Shown piece after piece: positions 6,736-13,791 of a stretch of DNA of 24,650 nucleotides. The stretch's first letter is position 1. Each line of letters opens with the position of its first letter. The translations under genes and the position numbers were made by a program. The DNA lies in IMG/VR virus record IMGVR_UViG_3300008517_000730, positions 1 through 24,650 of that record; one strand, 5' to 3'. The notes beneath the pieces are model-generated. The model had not been told where the DNA came from and searched no databases. It saw only the letters and a program-made list of their open reading frames with translations. Source of the DNA: a virus.

Positions 6736-6905
6736 TTGTCTCTCCTTTTATACAAGCCAACGATGCCTGCGTCACGTAACTCTTTCTCTGTTGCACCTTT
6801 GCACGCTTTTGGTTTGCCCATACAAACATCATCAAATACTTTCACAATAACAATTGCATCTATCTCCGATGTATTACTCAGAAAAGTAGATTCCTCTTTT
6901 GTCAT
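6732..6905 (-). CDS. Hypothetical protein (57 aa)
   Basis: Frame MTKEESTFLSNTSEIDAIV continues as VKVFDDVCMGKPKACKGAT and ends in a basic tail LYKRRDK. Only two Cys (VCM, ACK), so not a clear zinc finger. CTGGAGAAG precedes the ATG and the stop overlaps the next start (ATGA), which makes it credible despite its size. It begins only 14 nt after the intrinsic terminator, so it must be reached by read-through or an unseen start site. No family recognised. Confidence 0.6.
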   Translation of the reverse strand: MTKEESTFLSNTSEIDAIVIVKVFDDVCMGKPKACKGATEKELRDAGIVGLYKRRDK

Positions 6906-6918
6906 TTTCTTCTCCAGT

Positions 6919-6960
6919 TAAAAAGAAAAGGACACTTAGCCAATTATTGACTAAGTGTCC
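6919..6960 (-). terminator. Rho-independent terminator
   Basis: On the minus strand GGACACTTAG and CTAAGTGTCC form a perfect 10-bp stem (6930-6939 with 6951-6960) around an 11-nt loop, followed at once by TTTTCTTTTT. It lies directly downstream of the 145-aa gene that ends the sigma-factor unit. The next minus-strand gene starts 14 nt further on, so termination is probably partial or regulated. Confidence 0.88.
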
Positions 6961-6965
6961 TAAAA

Positions 6966-7403
6966 TCAACCTTCATCGTTTTCCGGCGCATCCTCCTCCG
7001 GCGCATCCTCCTCCGGCGCATCTACATACTCGTGGACTTCACACAAAATACTGTTTCCAGAGTACGAATATTTAATGATCTTCAGCGATTTAACGAGAAC
7101 ATAACTCGTATTATCCACGATATCACCGAGACCGGTTTTCTGGATAAGTTGAGTCCGTGCTCGCGGAAGCAAGACGCACTTGAATCCGTGGTGCGAATCA
7201 TTTTCTTCATCCTGAAGAAACCAACCAAGTTCTTCACCGAACAAATCAGGGACGTACGCGCGGCCAAAAATAAATGGCGACGCACCCTTTTTGACTTCGA
7301 TTGTGAGTTTGGCTGGCGAACCATCAAAAGTCGAGAGAATCGTACCGACTTCAGGTTGCGTTGAAGAAATTCTGGCGTAATCAGCGGCCCATTCAGTTGA
7401 CAT
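6966..7403 (-). CDS. Hypothetical protein with acidic repeat tail (145 aa)
   Basis: The body is strand-rich (GTILSTFDGSPAKLTIEVKK, then FIFGRAYVPDLFG and YVLVKSLKIIKYSYSG). The C-terminus is a tandem DAPEE repeat ending in NDEG. A small beta-rich body with a flexible acidic tail is the layout of single-stranded DNA-binding proteins and of some RNA-polymerase-binding phage proteins, but I cannot assign either. It overlaps the sigma-like gene by 11 nt and is the last gene before the terminator. Confidence 0.7.
   Translation of the reverse strand: MSTEWAADYARISSTQPEVGTILSTFDGSPAKLTIEVKKGASPFIFGRAYVPDLFGEELGWFLQDEENDSHHGFKCVLLPRARTQLIQKTGLGDIVDNTSYVLVKSLKIIKYSYSGNSILCEVHEYVDAPEEDAPEEDAPENDEG
6983..7022. 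repeat. 15-nt coding tandem repeat
   Basis: CCGGCGCATCCTCCT recurs with period 15 (units starting at 6983, 6998 and 7013), encoding the DAPEE repeats of the acidic tail on the minus strand. It is GC-richer than its surroundings. Confidence 0.85.
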
Positions 7404-7998
7404 GGTTCACAAACCTTTTGTAGAGAGTTAAACGAGTACGAGAAACTTTTGAACGACTCACATCTAAAATTGCAGCAATCTCCGCATCAGTATTACCAGC
7501 TCTTCGGTATAAATACACCTCGCTTTCAAATTCTGAATCAACAATCTTATCCATAATCTCGTCGAATTCAATGATGTCAAAATCAGCATCTCCGTCTAAT
7601 GCGTCTACTATAGTACACGTGAGAATTTTCTTTTTGGCGTATCGTGGTACGGGGATTAGGGTATTATTTTGTAGTGCTTCAAAACAATGCTGATGAATAA
7701 ATGACATAATGTAACCACGTGGGTTGTGATTATTAAAATCACCACTCTTCATTTTATCAACAGCCACACAAATACCCAACATCGCGGCACTCACCATTTC
7801 CTCAACATCACAACCTCTTTGGATATAATACCCAGCAATCAAAAGACCACAACGCCCCGATCTCAAAATCAATTCTTCCCACTTTTCAGCTTTGACTAGC
7901 TCTTTAGCTTCTTCAACGGTCAAAGGACCGGATGGAAAATTACTCCAAAGCGGATGTTTGTACGCGTTCCTTTGATGCACGAAATCACGTTTGAACAT
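7393..7998 (-). CDS. Sigma-70-like RNA polymerase sigma factor
   Basis: A 201-aa protein with two sigma-like parts. Region 2-like: residues about 43-110, including VEEMVSAAMLGICVAVDKM and RGYIMSFIHQHCFEAL, the helical core that binds the -10 element and core polymerase. PVPRYAKKK (116-124) is where region 3 starts in sporulation-type factors. Region 4-like: a helix-turn-helix at about 160-196 (RRAGNTDAEIAAILDVSRSKVSRTR). This is the size of group 3/4 factors and of phage sigma factors. It stands behind a strong host-type promoter, the expected arrangement for an early factor that redirects host polymerase to later phage promoters. It overlaps both neighbours (14 nt and 11 nt). Confidence 0.78.
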   Translation of the reverse strand: MFKRDFVHQRNAYKHPLWSNFPSGPLTVEEAKELVKAEKWEELILRSGRCGLLIAGYYIQRGCDVEEMVSAAMLGICVAVDKMKSGDFNNHNPRGYIMSFIHQHCFEALQNNTLIPVPRYAKKKILTCTIVDALDGDADFDIIEFDEIMDKIVDSEFESEVYLYRRAGNTDAEIAAILDVSRSKVSRTRLTLYKRFVNHVN

Positions 7999-8158
7999 TC
8001 TGCTCTACCCACTTAATTTGTGCAATAAGATCGTCCTTGTCTGCCCGTCGAACATCTTGTCGAATTGACCTTCTTGCGTTTGGACGATGCGATGTGTAAC
8101 TTTTCCGCATAGATATTGCCCGTCCTTCACGTTCGGCTTGTAAATCGATTTCATCCAT
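7985..8158 (-). CDS. Basic hypothetical protein (57 aa)
   Basis: Begins MDEIDLQAEREGRAISMRK and has an Arg-rich middle (RPNARRSIRQDVRRADKDD). This is the first gene after the promoter at 8236-8264 and has a strong AAGGAGAAAACA site before its ATG. A longer upstream frame runs through the leader and has no RBS. No family recognised; it could be a small nucleic-acid binding or sigma-partner protein, given its overlap with the sigma gene. Confidence 0.65.
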   Translation of the reverse strand: MDEIDLQAEREGRAISMRKSYTSHRPNARRSIRQDVRRADKDDLIAQIKWVEQNVQT

Positions 8159-8201
8159 TGTTTTCTCCTTGGGTGAAACTTGTGATTGCAAAATCAAAAT
8201 C

Positions 8202-8213
8202 AAAATCAAATCA
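8202..8213 (-). promoter_or_regulatory. Leader word TGATTTGATTTT (copy in sigma-unit leader)
   Basis: Lies in the 5' leader between promoter and first gene, extended by further TGATTTTG repeats to about 8187. The same 12-nt word occurs at 8289-8300, 22419-22430 and 22758-22769. Could be an operator or an RNA leader element. Confidence 0.4.
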
Positions 8214-8235
8214 TTGTGAATAGGGGCACAACTTT

Positions 8236-8264
8236 ATTATAGCATGAATCTAACGAAAATACAA
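8236..8264 (-). promoter_or_regulatory. Sigma-70-type promoter of the sigma-factor unit
   Basis: On the minus strand TTGTAT (8259-8264), a 17-nt spacer and a perfect TATAAT (8236-8241), with TG one base before the -10 box (TGCTATAAT), i.e. an extended -10. It stands about 78 nt upstream of the first start codon of the 57-aa/sigma/145-aa unit. The best host-type promoter seen in the window. Confidence 0.85.
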
Positions 8265-8288
8265 GCGAAAAACTAATTATTTTGCTAG

Positions 8289-8300
8289 TGATTTGATTTT
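8289..8300 (+). promoter_or_regulatory. Leader word TGATTTGATTTT (copy at end of C39-like gene)
   Basis: An exact copy in plus orientation, straddling the stop codon of the C39-like gene and followed by TAAAAATAATAATCAAAAC, so a weak hairpin can form with the downstream ATCAAA. It sits about 25 nt upstream of the -35 box of the sigma-unit promoter. Confidence 0.35.
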
Positions 8301-8769
8301 AAAAATAATAATCAAAACGCCAGAACGTGGCGATGTTGATTTTACAATCATCGTAATTATAGATTTGTCCCCTGGGGTCATATATCTTTGAACCGTTCCA
8401 AGCGACGGCGTGCCAGTACCGATTTAACTTACCCATCAAAATACCTCTACCCAGAATCAGGTGATGTTGCAATCTATTTTCGGAGGAATAATATTTTTTG
8501 ATTTTAACATCATACTCATCATCACCCAAAGCAGTCTGTACCGGCATTGCTTCAATCGGCGTGACAGCGTAACCAAGTTCTAAAGCAACTTCTATTAACT
8601 CTTGCATATGAAAACCTTTATAGCAACCTGGCGATCGCAATTCAGGATTAATCTTTTCAGAACCATCATGGTCAATCATTTTTATTACGTCATCAAAATC
8701 TATTTTCAGAACCATTGCCAAAGCGGCCGCACTACAAGACCATGCGTTAGGCGATGTGATCAATTTCAT
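8299..8769 (-). CDS. C39-like papain-fold peptidase domain protein (156 aa)
   Basis: A 156-aa protein with the layout of the peptidase C39-like family. There is a Cys near the N-terminus at the start of a helix (SPNAWSCSAAALAMVL, Cys12), a middle 'HMQELIEVALELGY' helix, and a His-strand-Asp block HAVAWNGSKIYDPRG (His120, Asp131). A Cys-His-Asp set suggests a working thiol peptidase or transamidase. No ABC transporter or bacteriocin genes are near, so it is a free-standing enzyme, perhaps acting on host or phage proteins. Start ATG 8769 follows GAGGAGGAAGAAG; it overlaps the NYN gene's acidic tail by 23 nt. Last gene of the long replication operon before the sigma promoter. Confidence 0.65.
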   Translation of the reverse strand: MKLITSPNAWSCSAAALAMVLKIDFDDVIKMIDHDGSEKINPELRSPGCYKGFHMQELIEVALELGYAVTPIEAMPVQTALGDDEYDVKIKKYYSSENRLQHHLILGRGILMGKLNRYWHAVAWNGSKIYDPRGQIYNYDDCKINIATFWRFDYYF

Positions 8770-9247
8770 CTTCTTCCTCCTCAAAAAGGGTATCTGAAAT
8801 TTCAATAACTTTGTCTGCGATCTTACTCAAAACCTTAGGCACACGCACGGCAAAAATAACAACCCTCACACCAAAACTCCGGAGATAAGAAATCAATGGA
8901 ATATAGTCTGTATTAGAGATACCGAGAATAATAGTATCGCCAGCTTTAATAGTACGAAGAACATCAATACTAATTTCTATACCCCACTCACACCGTTTGA
9001 TTTCACGATCACCAATCTTAAAAATATGCGGTCTCTTATATTTAGTCTCGAATCCAATGCTCTGCAAACACGTGATGAAACCTGTTGCTTCACCTTTGGA
9101 CTGCGAACCGTAAGCAGTAGCTTTGTCAATTTCTCCAAACAGTTCTTCAATACGATCGAGATAAAGACCATAGTCCAATTTTGTATCGTAATAACGTTGC
9201 ATCTTGTGGTAAATATCTCCAGTATCTACATACACTCTAAGACTCAT
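8747..9247 (-). CDS. NYN domain (LabA/DUF88-type PIN-like) nuclease
   Basis: A 166-aa NYN/PIN-like protein. N-terminal strand VYVDTGDIYH (5-14) carries the first acidic site. DKATAYGSQ follows, then CEWGIEISIDVLR (the usual 'KGVDVxLxxD' helix) and GDTIILGISNTDYIPLI, the form of the 'SGDSDFxPLI' motif with Ser-Asn-Thr-Asp. It ends in a strongly acidic tail, EEEEDEIDH. These proteins are metal-dependent ribonucleases; in phages they may act in RNA turnover or tRNA processing. AAAGGAGAGGATC precedes the ATG, and it overlaps the previous gene by 11 nt. Confidence 0.82.
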   Translation of the reverse strand: MSLRVYVDTGDIYHKMQRYYDTKLDYGLYLDRIEELFGEIDKATAYGSQSKGEATGFITCLQSIGFETKYKRPHIFKIGDREIKRCEWGIEISIDVLRTIKAGDTIILGISNTDYIPLISYLRSFGVRVVIFAVRVPKVLSKIADKVIEISDTLFEEEEDEIDHIA

Positions 9248-9464
9248 GATCCTCTCCTTTTATTCCTTGAATTACACCAAGCGCACTGATTAAACCTAAT
9301 TTAGCGGCTTCAATAGAATTAAGCTGTACAATCATTATAAAATTTACGTCGATGGGCTTTTCCATCTTTTGTTCACATAAAACCTTTGTACTCGATAACC
9401 AACGTACCGTTAAATGAAAAAATTTTATTGATTTTTCTAGTGACTGTGATTTCAAAATCTTCAT
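9237..9464 (-). CDS. Hypothetical protein (75 aa)
   Basis: Unrecognised. Reads MKILKSQSLEKSIKFFHLTV, then VNFIMIVQLNSIEAAKLGLI and ALGVIQGIKGEDHES. Two moderately hydrophobic helices are possible but no clear membrane span. The start overlaps the preceding stop (ATGA), and the end overlaps the NYN gene. Confidence 0.62.
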   Translation of the reverse strand: MKILKSQSLEKSIKFFHLTVRWLSSTKVLCEQKMEKPIDVNFIMIVQLNSIEAAKLGLISALGVIQGIKGEDHES

Positions 9465-9697
9465 TGCATTTGACCTGCAAATAATCCAAATGCTGATTCC
9501 ATTTTCAATGCTCTTGCTTCCTCTTCCGTGTATTCAACAAAAACAGAATAATCACAAATCTGTTTCTCACGTATAGTTGCTCGCAAATATATTAATTTTT
9601 TATTGTCACGGTAGTAAGTTACTATTAATGTATCACCCGGATCCACAGATATAGGAGAATTGAATCTCTTTTTTGTAATTTTAATAATTTTCTCCAA
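9461..9697 (-). CDS. Hypothetical protein (about 78 aa)
   Basis: Conserved-looking part: KRFNSPISVDPGDTLIVTYY, then strands LIYLRATIREKQI and YSVFVEYTEEEARALKM. The start is uncertain: the open frame runs into the NDK gene, and I choose TTG 9697 because it overlaps the NDK stop by a normal amount; an ATG much further upstream would overlap NDK by over 100 nt. No family recognised. The stop overlaps the next start (ATGA). Confidence 0.55.
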   Translation of the reverse strand: MEKIIKITKKRFNSPISVDPGDTLIVTYYRDNKKLIYLRATIREKQICDYSVFVEYTEEEARALKMESAFGLFAGQMQ

Positions 9698-10088
9698 AGA
9701 AAAGTGCAATTTCTTTATTAACAGCCACTTCGCTATCTGATGCGTGTATACAATTAAATCGCGTTGGGCACATACCGTAATCACCCCGTATTGTACCAGG
9801 ATTAGCTAAAGCACTAACTGTATTTCCTATCATTCTCCGTGTTCGATCAATTGCACGAACACCTTTAATAACTATACCAATAATAGGGGCGGATAACATA
9901 AATTTCTCATTTTGTTCGTATGGAATACGGGATAAGTGACAGTACATTCTGTTATACCAAATTTCATCCATTTGTTTCATTTCTATTTTTACAATACTAA
10001 ATTCAATATTCTCGAATCTCGAAATGATTTTACCAATCAATCCTCTTTGTATTGCGTCAGGCTTGATGATTACGAATGTTTTCTGCAT
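9681..10088 (-). CDS. ndk: Nucleoside diphosphate kinase
   Basis: A 135-aa nucleoside diphosphate kinase, which transfers the gamma phosphate from one NTP to another NDP through a phospho-His and so balances dNTP pools. The N-terminus MQKTFVIIKPDAIQRG has the conserved Lys9 and KPDA. RRMIGNTVSALANPGTIRGD is the nucleotide-binding RxxxG…PGTIRGD block. FNCIHASDSEVAV holds the catalytic His115 in the N-x-x-H-x-S-D-S signature, with all key residues kept. The length is close to the family norm, with a slightly short C-terminus ending FFGENY. ATG 10088 is chosen because AAGGAG lies 8 nt upstream and it overlaps the preceding TAA (TAATG). Confidence 0.95.
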   Translation of the reverse strand: MQKTFVIIKPDAIQRGLIGKIISRFENIEFSIVKIEMKQMDEIWYNRMYCHLSRIPYEQNEKFMLSAPIIGIVIKGVRAIDRTRRMIGNTVSALANPGTIRGDYGMCPTRFNCIHASDSEVAVNKEIALFFGENY

Positions 10089-10366
10089 TAGGTAACTCCT
10101 TTGATACATTCATGGCAGAATAGACCGTTAATTACCCCTGTTCTGTCATCGCGGTCGATATAAATTACAGCACCAAGTTTTTCACCACATGATTTGCACT
10201 TATAATTTTGCGATTGCAGTATCCTTTCCCATGATGCACAATTTCCTGCGACAAAACACTTCTCGCAGGTATAGCAATAATAACATCTGCCATGAAGAAC
10301 GTCAAGATACATTTCAAAATCCCAATCGGGTTTCTCTTCGCCACAGACTTTACAAACTCTCATCAT
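10088..10366 (-). CDS. Endonuclease VII-like zinc protein, catalytic residues altered
   Basis: A 92-aa protein rich in CxxC pairs: RVCKVCGEEKP, CYYCYTCEKC, and YKCKSCGEKLG…CHEC. The last part (YIDRDDRTGVINGLFCHECI) matches the layout of phage recombination endonuclease VII, in which the usual sequence is close to 'VDHxHxTGxVRGLLCxxCN'. Here Arg/Asp stand where the catalytic His residues should be, and Ile replaces the Asn after the last Cys. It is therefore probably a structural or regulatory derivative and not an active resolvase. ATG 10366 overlaps the VRR-NUC stop (ATGA), which suggests a joint role at branched DNA. Confidence 0.62.
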   Translation of the reverse strand: MMRVCKVCGEEKPDWDFEMYLDVLHGRCYYCYTCEKCFVAGNCASWERILQSQNYKCKSCGEKLGAVIYIDRDDRTGVINGLFCHECIKGVT

Positions 10367-10707
10367 GCCCTCGCTACAGAAAGGTACTGCCACCAATTTG
10401 CAGGCTTAAAGAGCTTCTGATATTCCAAATCCGTCGCAGCAACCATTATCCAGACGCCAACACCCTCAGCAGTCAAACGTGGGAAACACTCTATTTGAGC
10501 TGGTGTAAAGTGATAACTCTTTGGATTTTTAATCTCAATCCATCGAGACCCGTAGCGGCGCTTACAAGCGAAAAGATCAGGCCAACCTCGACTATAGAGA
10601 TTACCGTGTGTACGCATCACATACCACCCACGCTCTTCGAGATATTTGACTACAGCTTTTTGTATTATCGCTTCGGGTCCGCGGCCTTTGATATTACTCG
10701 TGATCAT
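10363..10707 (-). CDS. VRR-NUC domain nuclease
   Basis: A 114-aa stand-alone VRR-NUC protein of the PD-(D/E)XK superfamily, as found in many phages and related to the FAN1 nuclease domain. Motifs: EAIIQKAVVKYLEERGW (Glu12), SRGWPDLFA (Asp44) and RWIEIKNPKS (Glu58, Lys60), then the Q/P-rich FTPAQIECFPRLTAEGVGVWI helix-strand typical of the family. Phage members cut structured or junction DNA. The start is taken at ATG 10707, overlapping the 79-aa gene. The RBS is weak, so expression may depend on translational coupling. Confidence 0.9.
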   Translation of the reverse strand: MITSNIKGRGPEAIIQKAVVKYLEERGWYVMRTHGNLYSRGWPDLFACKRRYGSRWIEIKNPKSYHFTPAQIECFPRLTAEGVGVWIMVAATDLEYQKLFKPANWWQYLSVARA

Positions 10708-10933
10708 TGTAAATAATCGCAAGAGTCATAAGTTTGATGATCAAATTGACGTAGATAGCACGCTGTTCTTTTGTTGCGCAATGCTCTAAATGTGCCAAAT
10801 ATTCTTGTGCGCGTTTAACGTAATAAAGCCAATCACCATTACCAACATCCATAATAATACTCATAGTTGGATCAACAGTCGAAAGAGCCGCATCACGCAA
10901 TACTTTGTTGACTTGTCTTTTAGTAACCTTCAT
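10694..10933 (-). CDS. Hypothetical protein (79 aa)
   Basis: Unrecognised, mainly helical: MKVTKRQVNKVLRDAALST, a middle section MDVGNGDWLYYVKRAQEY, and a hydrophobic helix at the end (YVNLIIKLMTLAIIYNDHE). AAGGAATAG precedes the ATG, and the start overlaps the preceding stop (ATGA). Confidence 0.65.
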   Translation of the reverse strand: MKVTKRQVNKVLRDAALSTVDPTMSIIMDVGNGDWLYYVKRAQEYLAHLEHCATKEQRAIYVNLIIKLMTLAIIYNDHE

Positions 10934-11262
10934 TTTCTATTCCTTGTGCCAAAAATTGGGGGTCGTTTTGTTTTCCAAAGTGCGCGTACCGTTTGCGATG
11001 ATTCCTTTAACATTACCTGTTCGCGCAAACCTGTAATATGCATTGCAGTATAACGTTCCCATATTTTTGGCGGTCGAAGATTATATACATAGACATGATT
11101 CTTATAATCAAAATGCATATACAGATCATGTAGCCAATCAAATGCTTTGGCAAAAGTGCCTACCTTATGATTACCACCTCTGATACGTATTTGATTTTTT
11201 GGAATACCGGCGGCTACTAAATAAAATCGCATTTCATCCAATAAGTTGTTTAATTCGTCCAT
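10930..11262 (-). CDS. Hypothetical protein (110 aa)
   Basis: Unrecognised. Contains GIPKNQIRIRGGNHKVGTF and FDWLHDLYMHFDYKNHVYVY, followed by RPPKIWERYTAMH and a basic end (KTKRPPIFGTRNRK). GAGG precedes the ATG by about 8 nt, and it overlaps the SAP-like gene by 29 nt. Confidence 0.66.
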   Translation of the reverse strand: MDELNNLLDEMRFYLVAAGIPKNQIRIRGGNHKVGTFAKAFDWLHDLYMHFDYKNHVYVYNLRPPKIWERYTAMHITGLREQVMLKESSQTVRALWKTKRPPIFGTRNRK

Positions 11263-11560
11263 TTATAAGACCTCTTGATACTAGAGTTTGAAGTAATTCA
11301 TCTTTACTTAGATTGGAATAATTTCTAACGCAATGATTACTTGCTATTCGTCTTAAAACCATAATACTCTGCGTATTAGTCAATTTAGCAACCCATATCT
11401 TCAGTTCTTTTACTTTCAATTTTCTTAATAATTTATAACATTCTCTTTTCTGTTTATCATTAGCATTATTCCAAGCCTCAATAAAATCGTCACTCGCTAC
11501 AATTCTGTCTTGACAACGCATTTTCAATAATGCTAAATGATGTTGATGTTGTATGTCCAT
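11234..11560 (-). CDS. Hypothetical protein with SAP-like C-terminus (108 aa)
   Basis: Mostly helical and basic (KQKRECYKLLRKLKVKELKI). The last 30 residues, NYSNLSKDELLQTLVSRGLI, resemble a SAP/HeH helix-extended-helix motif (L-x-K-x-E-L-x-x-x-L…G-L), a short DNA-binding fold. This is a weak call from pattern only. ATG 11560 overlaps the PolA stop (TAATG), so it follows the polymerase by translational coupling and could bind DNA near it. Confidence 0.6.
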   Translation of the reverse strand: MDIQHQHHLALLKMRCQDRIVASDDFIEAWNNANDKQKRECYKLLRKLKVKELKIWVAKLTNTQSIMVLRRIASNHCVRNYSNLSKDELLQTLVSRGLINGRIKQLIG

Positions 11561-13791
11561 TATTTTTCTGCCCAACTTTTAGCACTTTGGTTCCATTCTA
11601 TTTTAATGAGAGGAATCTTCTCTCGAAATTCTTCTGTCGCTGCCATTACAACATCCTCCACTTTCTGTGCTAATTCAGGGACGCACGGTACAATAATTTC
11701 ATCATGTACGTTCATGCATGAAACTCTCCAAGAATGTACGCCACACGGTTGCAATTCCCATATCTTTTTCTGAACATATTTTGTTATATCAGCGCCAGTA
11801 GATTGAATTTCATGATTTGCGGCTGCTCGCATATTATTACCTTGAATACCAAATGCCGCACCAAATAAAGCACTTTGAACAGCACCTGACATCGTTTGCA
11901 TTCGATCACGTCTTTTTACTTTTAGTCTTAATCTCTTCCAAATTTCGGGTGGATTTTCAGCAAGATCAAATAATGTTTTGCAAATCCTATTCTCCAAAGT
12001 GAAGTAACGTTTGAAACCCAGTAATGATTCAATATAATCTGCTGGCTCTTTCCAAATAACTTGCGTTCCAATACCGGCCGGTTGCGTCATCGAACAAAAC
12101 TTATCAATAATTCTTTTTCTAGCTTTTGCGATACCAGGATAACGCTTTCCGAAAGAGGTGTATGCTTTTTCCGCGGTCTCTTTATCAATACCAAGTCTAC
12201 TGACTAAGGTATCAGCATCACCACCATAATTCATACCAAAAACACCACGTTTACCGTCTGTATAATAATCCCGTACTTTTGAATCCTTTGATGCCATAAC
12301 ATCGTCATAAGACATATCAAAAAGTTCCATTGCAAATAAAGCATGAATCTTTTTACCCGCCAAAAGATCAGCCCTAAGTTTTGGATCTTTGTAAACCGCT
12401 TCCGAAATGCAAACCTCAAAAGCGTCGAAATCTCCTACGCCTAAAACAAAACCATCTTCGGTGAACGGAAAACAACTTCTCACTTCAGTAGTTTTTCTAA
12501 TACCTTGTGGATTAAGACCGTCTGCTCCAGACATTCGAGAACTTTTTGTACCAATTATCTTGAAGGAAGCATGAAATCTTCCCGCAAGAAGCAACTTATC
12601 AAAGAGTTCAATTTCCTTTATCGCTTTGCGTGCATCAATTACTGCTTGTGCGCGTATTGCGGCTGGATGCGGTTCATTGTCTTTCATCCAACCCTCTTCA
12701 CCCGGCGCACCACAAATTGATTCTAAAATCAGTTTACCTGTGCCCTTCATTAAGATAATACTTTCTTTTGAAGACATTACTTCATGTAAATATCCCTTTA
12801 CACCATTTGGTGAAACGGGAGTATCTTCTTTAGTGACAATGGCTAAATCTCTTTGCACTTTCAATGCTTCTCTATCAATACGAAAACCTCGCCATCTTAC
12901 AGCACCAACCATACACGCTAGTTCTGAGTCCACATCACCCGGCTCAGGATCATCGAAATGGTGATATAGTGCTCTGGTGTAGTGAACGTCCTTCTCGGCA
13001 TATTTTCTTGCTAATTTATTATAAGCCCAGTGCAGAATATGGTGATGAATCACCTCGGGCCATGCGCCATTCCATCTTTCTGGGCGACCAACAGCTAATG
13101 CGTAGGGCGCGTAACCTAATTCCCTAGGAAATACCTTTTTATCGATTTCAATATCATGAAACTTCAAAATCTCTTTTTCACCTAAAACGTGTTCGGCAAG
13201 TGTTTTCAACGCACCACTGGGAGCAAAACTTAAAACTATGTCCTTGAAGGCGGGATCAATCTCACCTTCCTTATTCTTATTGTCGTGAATACCCCACTGT
13301 GGACGATTCTTATCTTTTCTTCGTGCGAAATAAATACCATTTAATTCTATACGCTTCTCAAGTTCCTCTTGGAGTAATTGAGCTAATTGATTTGGCACTC
13401 TTCTTATTCTGATGTCTTTTCGATTCATAAGACTCTGATAAGGCCCCTTTTTACTGTGTAACATCAGATCAATTACCGCTTTCGGCTTCAAACAAAGTGG
13501 ACAAAGACGCGCTTTCTCTTCTGCTACCGCTATTTCTTCAATATGGTCTTCAGGAATCCAATCAAGAGGAAGATTTACAAAGATAGAGTATAGTTTAAAA
13601 ATGTGGAACCAGTCGAAAGCTGCATTAAAAAAGCAAAGTTCATTATTTGCAAACCATTCCAATAATTCTACCGTCTCACTGACAGGTTCTTTCCACACGT
13701 CAAACAATTTGATTTCACCGTCATCTTCTGCGTATTGTATCAATACAGCTACACCGTGCAAACCTACTGATTCTACGTCGATGAAGATCAT
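11560..13791 (-). CDS. polA: DNA polymerase I family (family A) with 3'-5' exonuclease
   Basis: A 743-aa family-A DNA polymerase, the likely replicative enzyme. Exonuclease: Exo I FIDVESVG (Asp5, Glu7), Exo II FFNAAFDWF (Asp60), Exo III YAEKDVHYTRAL (Tyr264, Asp268), all kept. Polymerase: motif A GDFDAFEVCISE (Asp454, Glu459), motif B KRGVFGMNYGG (Lys514, Phe518, Tyr522) and motif C MNVHDEI (His696, Asp697, Glu698); RAAANHEIQSTGADITK fits the Q-helix. At the place of the usual motif B Arg (Lys minus 4) there is Tyr510. The exo domain carries an extra segment of about 150 residues starting CPLCLKPK. No 5'-3' exonuclease domain. The start overlaps the HNH stop (ATGA). Confidence 0.95.
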   Translation of the reverse strand: MIFIDVESVGLHGVAVLIQYAEDDGEIKLFDVWKEPVSETVELLEWFANNELCFFNAAFDWFHIFKLYSIFVNLPLDWIPEDHIEEIAVAEEKARLCPLCLKPKAVIDLMLHSKKGPYQSLMNRKDIRIRRVPNQLAQLLQEELEKRIELNGIYFARRKDKNRPQWGIHDNKNKEGEIDPAFKDIVLSFAPSGALKTLAEHVLGEKEILKFHDIEIDKKVFPRELGYAPYALAVGRPERWNGAWPEVIHHHILHWAYNKLARKYAEKDVHYTRALYHHFDDPEPGDVDSELACMVGAVRWRGFRIDREALKVQRDLAIVTKEDTPVSPNGVKGYLHEVMSSKESIILMKGTGKLILESICGAPGEEGWMKDNEPHPAAIRAQAVIDARKAIKEIELFDKLLLAGRFHASFKIIGTKSSRMSGADGLNPQGIRKTTEVRSCFPFTEDGFVLGVGDFDAFEVCISEAVYKDPKLRADLLAGKKIHALFAMELFDMSYDDVMASKDSKVRDYYTDGKRGVFGMNYGGDADTLVSRLGIDKETAEKAYTSFGKRYPGIAKARKRIIDKFCSMTQPAGIGTQVIWKEPADYIESLLGFKRYFTLENRICKTLFDLAENPPEIWKRLRLKVKRRDRMQTMSGAVQSALFGAAFGIQGNNMRAAANHEIQSTGADITKYVQKKIWELQPCGVHSWRVSCMNVHDEIIVPCVPELAQKVEDVVMAATEEFREKIPLIKIEWNQSAKSWAEK

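Noticed and set aside
6062-6921. Three plus-strand reading frames (about 6062-6358, 6114-6380, 6385-6921) rich in repeated Asn/Ser/Lys/Arg units
   Set aside because: They are opposite-strand readings of the beta-helix coding repeats; no RBS and no sensible start.
9698-9784. N-terminal extension of the 78-aa gene up to an ATG at 9784
   Set aside because: Would overlap the NDK coding region by over 100 nt in another frame; NDK is certain there.
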